This document shows, piece by piece, positions 57,201 to 64,000 of a stretch of 64,000 nucleotides of DNA. The notes beneath the pieces are model-generated. The model saw nothing but the letters and a program-made list of their open reading frames with translations, had not been told where the DNA came from and did no database searches. The stretch's first letter is position 1; the number at the start of each line of letters is the position of its first letter. The stretch spans positions 6,138,001 to 6,202,000 of the forward strand of contig CM082591.2 in the NCBI GenBank assembly GCA_040954595.2, read 5' to 3'. This DNA is from Balanoglossus misakiensis. Lineage: Eukaryota; Hemichordata. The position numbers and the translations under genes are program-made.

Positions 57201-57930
57201 GCCCATGTGAGCAAAGGTAGCCTTTAAGTAAAGCAGCCTAACCACACAGACCATACAATATATTTAGGTTAGTTTTATTGAACTTCGTTTGAAATAGCTC
57301 TATTGGTCTTGTCGATAATGTGACGTCGACCTGAATGTTCGCTATGCGTGCTACGCTAATTGCCCAGTACAACATGTACACACACTGCGTTGTAGTCGAA
57401 AGTCTTTTCCGGCAGGTTTGTTGAATTTAGTCAATACACACATCCCGAGTTGTATATTCCGTGTATGCGAGTTCTTGGTAGACCCTCCTTGAGGCATTAA
57501 GTTAATTACCTCGTTCCGCTTAACCGAGAGAGTATTCAAATTAGGAAGGGAGATACATTTGGTTTCTGGGAGTGGGATCAATATATTTGGGAAAACATAC
57601 TTGGCTGACGGTTCGCAGGAAAAATGTGCAATGTTTTAAGAAAAAGATAAGGCTGGCAATCGAAAAGATTTTTTTTGGTAAAAAGTGACAAAAATATTTC
57701 TGAAATACACATTAAATATTACCCCCCCCCCCCACCTCAGAAATCAGATGCTTATCCCTAAATGTCTTCACTCTGAAGTCCCTTCTTCCGGTCAATTTCG
57801 TCGAAACCGGACGTGCTCTGTTTGGGGATTCCAATACACGCTCATCCGTATCAGATAATGGTCATCCGCGGCCGGTCCTTATTGGTGTACCCGTGAACGT
57901 ATTGTGTCGACATCCGGGACCTGTTTTCAA
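57201..57930. other. Intergenic DNA upstream of the metalloproteinase gene
   Basis: Homology to the 3.4-kb unit fades near 57420. A poly-C run lies at about 57723-57735. No coding signal was found. Confidence 0.5.
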
Positions 57931-57997
57931 TATAAAGCGGCCGCTTTCGCCAGATTTTTCATTGTACAGACAGACGACCATCCACTGAAAACTTCAG
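57931..57997 (+). promoter_or_regulatory. TATA box, start site and non-coding exon 1 of the metalloproteinase gene
   Basis: TATAAAG at 57931 is followed about 30 bp later by TTTTTCATTGT, an initiator-like start. The short exon ends in CTTCAG/GTAAGT at 57997. Exon 2 starts near 58620 after TTATTGCAG and carries the ATG at 58650. Confidence 0.65.
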
Positions 57998-58649
57998 GTA
58001 AGTATAGGTCATACTAGTATATGCCGAGCATTGATTTTCTTGCTGAATGCGCCTGCTGTACTTATTAAACGTTTTGAAGCCCCGTTAGCTGTATCTTTTC
58101 GCTATATTTTCAGCGCGCAGTTTTGTTTTGTGTATCAACTAAAGTTTCTTGTTCAAATTCCTGAACATGATGAAATGTCCAGCATTCAGATTATCAAAAC
58201 AACATATATTTTTATAGTCAGCATTGTTATTGCGCCAAAATTTGAATTCAAGTCCGGACTAGAATTCATTTGCCGACAATAACAATGGCCGTCATACACG
58301 TACAGGCTATGTTGACAAGTTGGGTACCGGGGATATTAGCACGTTGTTTGGGAGTAGAACAAGCTTGTATTTGGTACACAAATCAAAAAACAGTGAGAAA
58401 AAAACAAAGTTACAGCTAATGTCCGTTTAATTACTGTCGAAAGCAAATATTGGCAACACTGCAAATGCTCTTGTGTTCCGGGTGTGCTGTCGAATGTGAA
58501 ATACTTAATCTGCAGATGTCATTTCTGATTTTCGACGGTGGGGCAAACTTCCAATAATAGCTCCAACCCCTTTGACCATCTGGAACCATACCATATACTG
58601 AATTTCATTCTTATTGCAGGAAATATTCGAAATACGCTGGCAAGGGAAT

Positions 58650-60322
58650 ATGAAACGAACGGGGCTCATATTTATGGTTTGCTGTGTTTTCACTCAGCTG
58701 ACTGTGGAATCGAGGCCAATGGATCCAATGGTAAGCATAGTTAATGGAAAAGGGCAGCGAGAGAGAGAGAGAGAGAGAGAGAGATTTTGTCCCTTTAATA
58801 TGAAATGAAGTACACACTCGAACATCACGACTATGACTACGATTTGTCTGTCTTAGGTTTGTCTTCAGTTGATACAGCTAATACATTGTAATTATTCCCT
58901 CAGCAATCGCCAGTGCATTATGACAATACTAATCTTGAACCATCTTTGCCAAAGATCCCCCACAGGTTAAATATTCTCCCCATAACTCAACGCGTACAAA
59001 AGTGGACATTTCGGTAACCCTTCCCAATTTCCCAGACAGAAATGTACCGAATTCTCTTCAAATCTATCTTCCACAGAACTATCTCACGTCGTTCGGGTAC
59101 CTGCCAACAAATCAAATACACAGCGATCGTGACATGCGCGATGCCGTGATGAACTTTCAACTCATGGCCAACGTGGAGATGACCGGCGAATTGGACAGCG
59201 CCACCATGGAGATGATGGCGAAGCCTCGTTGTGGTGTAGAAGACATGATTGGCTCAGCAGTGATGGGAACGCGTATGAACGACACTGACAACTCCATGTT
59301 TATGTCTCGTCACAAGAGGTACGCCCTAGGTGAGCAACAGACAGTCTATGCTTCTTCGTTAAAGTTTCTACTGCGAAAATACTGGTATAGTCTTGCTGTA
59401 AAAATACATGTATATAGAAGGCTCAAATGTACAGTGCACCGTGACCGATACCTGGGTCATGCATGATTAGTCTCTTGTCTACAACAGAACAGTGAACATC
59501 CTGTTTTCTTCGTATTCTTCAAAATGGCCGCTCACACAATTTAACACAGCAAAGATTTGAATGGTTTTGAGAACTATCATTTTCCCTGACAATCTGTCAA
59601 ATACTACCCCAACTGAACCCCTGTCGTGTGCTACCTTCTTTCCTAGGTACCATGTGGAGCAAAACAGACCTGACGTATTCGTTTGTGAGTTTCACCGACG
59701 ATTTGTCCATCGCCGACCAGAAAGGCGCCATTGCGCGGGCTTTCAAACATTGGAGTGACGTCACACCGCTGACGTTCACTGAAGTACCAGATAGCAACGG
59801 CGACATTTTGATAGAATTTGCAGACGACATCCATAGTGACGGTATACATGCACGCTTTGATGGACCCGGTAAGACTGATTACTTGAATATCAAACTTTAT
59901 TCACACTTTATAAAATCAAACATTAAAAGACACTTTATGTAAAAAAAAACTATTTACTTTATACTTACTAGTATTACCGTTATATTTCTTCAGGTGGCGT
60001 TTTGGCGCATGCGTACTTCCCCGAATCAGGCGACGCTCACTTTGATGATGCGGAAACATTTACAGTGGACTCCTATGAGGGCATCAATCTTGACTTCGTA
60101 GCAGCCCACGAGTTCGGCCATAGTCTCGGACTTGCCCACTCTTCCGTTCCTGGTGCCCTGATGGCGCCCTTCTATCGTGGATATGATCCCGATTTTACTC
60201 TACCACAGGATGACATCTCTGGAATCCAAGCCCTCTATGGTATGTTCCTTTCTTTATCGATTAATATTTCCAGTCTCTGTCTTTGCCTCTGTTTGTCTGT
60301 CTCCCCCCCCCTCCCTCCCTCC

Positions 60323-60391
<69 letters not shown>

Positions 60392-60706
60392 CCTGGCTGT
60401 CTCTGACTGTATGTTTGTCTGTCTGTCTCTCTCTCTCCATTATTATCTTATGTCTGCCATACATGTATACTTTGTTTTGGCATCAACATCACGTTAACGT
60501 TATTTCTGCCCGATGTGTTCAACAGGCGAACCCGTCCGTACCACTCCAACCGATCCAACTATTGGCATGACAACGAATACACCAGACGTCTGTAACACGA
60601 CTTTCGATACAATCTTCATGGGTGAGCATCGTTACAGTATTTCCTCACTTTCTGTACTGATTGCACAATGAGTTTTATCATCATCATCATCATCATCATC
60701 ATCATT

Positions 60707-60791
<85 letters not shown>

Positions 60792-61779
60792 CTACTACCA
60801 CAACCACCACCACCACCACCATCAAAACAATAATGACCTTAATACCATTCTTTTACACCTAGATGCCGACGAGAACACGTACGTAACCAAAGGAAAATAC
60901 ATCTGGCTGGTCCATGCAGCTGGCATTGCGGACAATTATCCAAAGAACATTGAAGATGTATATCCCGGTCTGCCCAGTGACATAGCGACAGCGTTTACAT
61001 CACCGTGGACACACAGAACATTTTTCTTCAAAGGTGAGGCCGTAAAAATTCCCTCTTCCGTTTTATTTGTTAGATGACAGAATTCCCAACTACTTATAAA
61101 TTCCCTTTCCTTGTCCATATTCGCGAGTGAATTATAATGGGAAAATCTCAACAATAATTTCGGATATAACAAGATAAATCTAAGATTTTTTCTTACATTT
61201 ACCATTTTAATGAAAATAAAAACACTAGCTAGTATCCTGATAAACTGTCCAAATGACTCAGCATTTCCCACTGAGTTTTAATCACTCCTAAAAAATTCTG
61301 ACATATTTAAAATCAGGAAAATAACATTTTCAATTTAGAGTATACCCCAACCTTAATGAATGTTTATTGATGCAGGTCGCCGTGTGTGGCGCTACACAAG
61401 ACGCGCTCTGGACGAAGGCTACCCTAAGCGAACCGACAAGACCGGTTTACCGCGCGACCCCGACGCGGCCTTCGTATGGAGCGGAGACGGTAAAATTTAC
61501 ATCTTCAAGGGCTCGCGTTACTACATCTGGGACGAGTTCACCGAGAGGGTCAACCCGGGCGCCGTTCGACGCCTCAAAAAACACTGGCGAGGTCTACCGA
61601 GGGGTATCAACGCCGCTTTCCAGTGGACGAACCGACGCACTTATTTCTTCAAAGATGGCGACTACTGGCGATACGACGACTTGGCTATGCAGGTTGAGGA
61701 TGGGTACCCGAAATCCACCGCGCGGTGGTGGATTGGTTGTGATGGTCTTGTAATCGCTGGGCGACTGAGACTTAGTTGA
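58650..61779 (+). CDS. Secreted matrix metalloproteinase with hemopexin domain
   Basis: Seven coding exons: 58650-58730, 58966-59329, 59647-59868, 59994-60239, 60526-60621, 60863-61033 and 61376-61779 (1584 nt, 527 aa plus stop). In order they encode a signal peptide ([14 protein letters not shown]), a peptidoglycan-binding-like prodomain ([24 protein letters not shown]) with cysteine switch PRCGVED, a furin-type site RHKR before YALG, and a catalytic domain with [11 protein letters not shown] zinc site and ALMAP Met-turn. A short Thr/Pro hinge and a four-bladed hemopexin domain follow. The hemopexin domain is bounded by Cys in PDVC and WWIGC, which should form the usual disulphide. There is no fibronectin insert, transmembrane segment or GPI signal. 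The enzyme should be furin-activated and cut extracellular matrix or cell-surface proteins. Oddities are the E in PRCGVED (usually P) and a 13-residue tail after WWIGC. The subgroup cannot be fixed by eye. Confidence 0.94.
58741..58792. mobile_element. Right-end fragment of TTAA MITE family 1
   Basis: TTAATGGAAAAGGGCAGCGA, a GA run and GATTTTGTCCCT followed by TTAA match the right end of the elements at 18897 and 26506. The left part is missing. It lies in the first coding intron of the metalloproteinase gene. Confidence 0.65.
60302..60387. repeat. (C)n/(CT)n tract
   Basis: A poly-C and CCCT stretch followed by a pure CT array, in the metalloproteinase intron after the zinc-site exon. Confidence 0.93.
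60676..60824. repeat. (TCA)n/(ACC)n microsatellite filling an intron
   Basis: Trinucleotide repeats make up about 60% of the 241-bp intron between metalloproteinase exons 60526-60621 and 60863-61033, and end about 38 bp before the acceptor. Confidence 0.95.
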
Positions 61780-62640
61780 AAGAGGTATCTTTTATTTTAT
61801 TTTTGTGGTATTTATTTTTGAACTTCGAGATCCAGCGAGCTTACGACACATTTTTCGTACTTGAACAATGAACAAGATATTCAATATGGCGGCTAAGGAC
61901 AAGACAACACTTGTCCAAGATCAGCATGAAATCAGTTCTTAAATCTGGATTTTACCATAGTTTGGGGGGCCCAGATTCTGAGTCCACCGATGCACAAGAA
62001 CTCAGCTTACCAAATAACCAAATTGGTGGGCAATTTCGGGCGAGGGCGATATTATTGCCACCTCAGGCGTCACACTGTTGATTCTGAATGATGTTGGACA
62101 GGATGGACTAATGTAGCTCAAAACTAATAATAAATAGTACCAGTAATTCATTCACAGAAAAGGGAACCGAAACAACGACAAATTTACTTAAAATCGTAAA
62201 ATTTATTGCACTAAATCTATGTAAGGCTTGCCACAGTTAAACCTGATAAAAGCTGTGCCGGGTTGTAACGCGACTATCCTGTCCAGTATTATATATTAGA
62301 AAATTTTGTAAAATAAAGGGCGCGAAACTGCATTTTTGTGGACTCAAAATAAATATTTAGTCGTTAAAGTTTTCAAGTCCCCCCCTTTCAGTCCCTGAAT
62401 TATTTCAAATCCCCCCCTTACATACCCTCAATTTTTTCAAATCCCCCCCCCCCTCAATTCTCCTGCCCCCCCCCCTCCAGAGGTGTTTGTGAATGCAGCC
62501 TAACAGTGAAAAAAGTCACAGAATTAAATGTAGGTAGATTCCGTTGTTTCGCATTGGTTTGTTTTTGTTTTATTTTCTCACCCACTTTGTGACTTGTTAA
62601 TACCCTGTTTATGTTCCAATAAAATGTCATTCATTTGACT
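61780..62640 (+). other. 3' UTR of the metalloproteinase gene
   Basis: No coding signal. Several C-rich runs (CCCCCC) lie near 62380-62475. The best poly(A) signal is AATAAA at 62618-62623; earlier AATAAA-like sites lie near 62345. The extent is inferred. Confidence 0.55.
62618..62623 (+). terminator. Poly(A) signal AATAAA, metalloproteinase gene
   Basis: Canonical hexamer about 840 bp after the stop codon, only some 25 bp from the opposing signal of the minus-strand gene. Confidence 0.6.
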
Positions 62641-62646
62641 ATAGGA

Positions 62647-62652
62647 TTTATT
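62647..62652 (-). terminator. Poly(A) signal AATAAA (minus), CD225 gene
   Basis: TTTATT on the plus strand, about 155 bp after the CD225 stop codon. Cleavage 10-30 bp beyond would overlap the convergent transcript. Confidence 0.6.
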
Positions 62653-62803
62653 GTTTTCTACACACATATAGAGAAGTCAAACGCAGGCATAATACAAAAA
62701 CACATGTTATTTGTCTATGTAGTAGTGTGCGTATGACCGGGTCATAGGCGCTAAGCCGGAGCGCCCGCACAGGACTAAATCATTCAGTCTATCTGTGTGG
62801 TTA

Positions 62804-63085
62804 TTAAAGGATTTCTTCGACGTAGCCGAAGGCACGTGATATGCCTTCGTCGTATTCTAGTACGTAATCGAGAATGGTAATAGTGATTGATATAGCCAGG
62901 AATACCAAACCAATCGCAAAGGCGATGATTGACAGGCGCTTAGCCCATAAGGAGGATTCATTTGCGGCGGCCATGTCGCCGAGCCATATAGCGCGATGTA
63001 CCTGTGGAAAATACAAAGGGATAAGGTTATGATAATAGTACCCTTTACATCATCATCATCATCGTCATCGTCGTCGTCGTCGTCG

Positions 63086-63120
<35 letters not shown>

Positions 63121-63160
63121 GTCGTCGTCGTCGTCGTCGTCGTCATCATCATCGTCGTCG

Positions 63161-63198
<38 letters not shown>

Positions 63199-63241
63199 GT
63201 CGTCGTCGTCGTCGTCGTCGTCGTCATCATCATCATCATCG

Positions 63242-63289
<48 letters not shown>

Positions 63290-64000
63290 CAAGCATCATC
63301 ATCATCATCATCATCAATCCCCTCAAAAATGTATTTTTGATATAAGGAAACACGGCAAATTGATATAAACATTTTTGCAATGTCGTGTGTTTGTATTTCA
63401 GTACTGTCCAATCGACGTGCCCTGGTAATTATACATTATCTGAAATAACTCCAATTGGTCTCTTTTATGGTGTTTGTTGGCTGTAGTCCTTGTTTCTTAG
63501 TTCAGTTCGGTGTCTTAAAAGGAAATCCGTCTCTCTTGTACTCACGTTACGCGACTTCCAGACGGCAAACATCCCGACAGGCCAGAAACAACAGATTGTG
63601 GTGCAGAGAGCGAAGACGAAATGGTCGCTGGGAACGTCCAGCGGGTTTACCAGTGGTGCTGTCTGCGCCTGCGCCATGGGTTGGGAAGTCACCTGCAAGT
63701 ACAGTGTAGTTGTGATTACCGCCAACTTGCACATCATCAATTTGACAAAACGATTTCATATTAACACGAAGTCTTGCGTTGGAAGTCTTTTGTTCCTCAT
63801 ATAATCCCACGCTCCCGGTAAGTGTCGCCTACCCACTTGACAGACAATGAATGATACCTTTTTAGACTATCGATCTATCCAAAAATAGAGACATTAAACC
63901 TATCCACAATAATGACATTATTTGTATCACCATTCCAAGAATATTCGTATTTTCTTCTACTCACCACGGTTTCTGGGAAAGAATAAGGTGGAGGGCGAGA
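62804..64000 (-). CDS. CD225/dispanin (IFITM-like) membrane protein, 5' end off window
   Basis: Minus-strand exons: >64000-63965, 63692-63546 and 63001-62804 (TAA), all phase 0. The first visible exon reads SRPPPYSFPETV, the Pro-rich N-terminus usual for dispanins. The second gives VTSQPMAQAQ and then DHFVFALCTTICCFWPVGMF, the CD225 signature with an intramembrane CC-x-P-x-G segment, ending AVWKSRN. The third carries VHRAIWLGDMAAANESSLWA, then a second hydrophobic helix of about 23 residues and an acidic C-terminus (EYDEGISRAFGYVEEIL). The family comprises small palmitoylated proteins of plasma and endosomal membranes; the IFITM branch restricts viral entry in vertebrates. Whether this invertebrate member does so is unknown. 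The start codon lies beyond the right edge. Confidence 0.9.
63049..63315. repeat. (TCA)n/(TCG)n compound microsatellite
   Basis: Alternating blocks of TCA and TCG triplets in the CD225 intron. The poly-Asp, poly-Ser and Met/Thr reading frames over it are not genes. Confidence 0.96.

Noticed and set aside
62857-63411. 184-aa frame with a long poly-Asp run
   Set aside because: It is the TCA/TCG microsatellite in the CD225 intron; the real exons are in another frame.

Overview
The window is eukaryotic and metazoan. Genes are split into short GT-AG exons, introns are full of microsatellites and small palindromic transposons, and the proteins are animal-type: an adhesion GPCR, a matrix metalloproteinase, a CD225/dispanin protein and lectin-like receptors. 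Two protein types suggest a marine invertebrate deuterostome, with amphioxus my first guess: a cysteine-rich module with CCS and CGNTAAHC signatures, and tectonin-like repeats containing DSCC. This is family-level inference and no species marker was seen. A run of exactly 100 N at 22166-22265 shows the source is a draft assembly. I built all exon models by hand from splice sites, codon phase and homology between copies, so boundaries may be off by a base or two.

Layout. 1-11184 (minus): an adhesion GPCR with signal peptide, three nephrin/Kirrel-like Ig domains, an EGF-like unit, a GAIN/GPS region with an intact HLT cleavage triad, seven transmembrane helices and a C-terminal tail that runs off the left edge. 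11185-14395: repeat-rich intergenic DNA. 14526-30204 (plus): two tandem paralogous DUF885 genes (HExxPGHHLQ motif). The assembly gap has removed the last three exons of the first and the first exon of the second. The second carries a one-base frameshift and two GC-AG introns.

31249-37455 and 49763-54024 (both minus): two paralogous genes for type II membrane proteins. Their anchor and first three ectodomain repeats are almost identical. After a fourth repeat they differ completely: one ends in hevein-like modules plus a fucolectin/F5-8C-like domain, the other in a five-repeat tectonin-like propeller. Every module is a phase-1 exon, so C-terminal modules can be exchanged without breaking the frame. 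This is the most interesting system here. Between and beyond the two genes lies a segmental duplication containing a 3.4-kb unit repeated in tandem. Copies with and without two different mobile elements give clean filled and empty insertion sites.

57931-61779 (plus): a complete secreted matrix metalloproteinase (527 aa) with TATA box, non-coding first exon, signal peptide, cysteine switch, furin site, catalytic domain and hemopexin domain. 62804 to the right edge (minus): a CD225/dispanin-family membrane protein whose poly(A) signal lies about 30 bp from that of the convergent metalloproteinase gene. No rRNA, tRNA, CRISPR or bacterial-type operon was seen.
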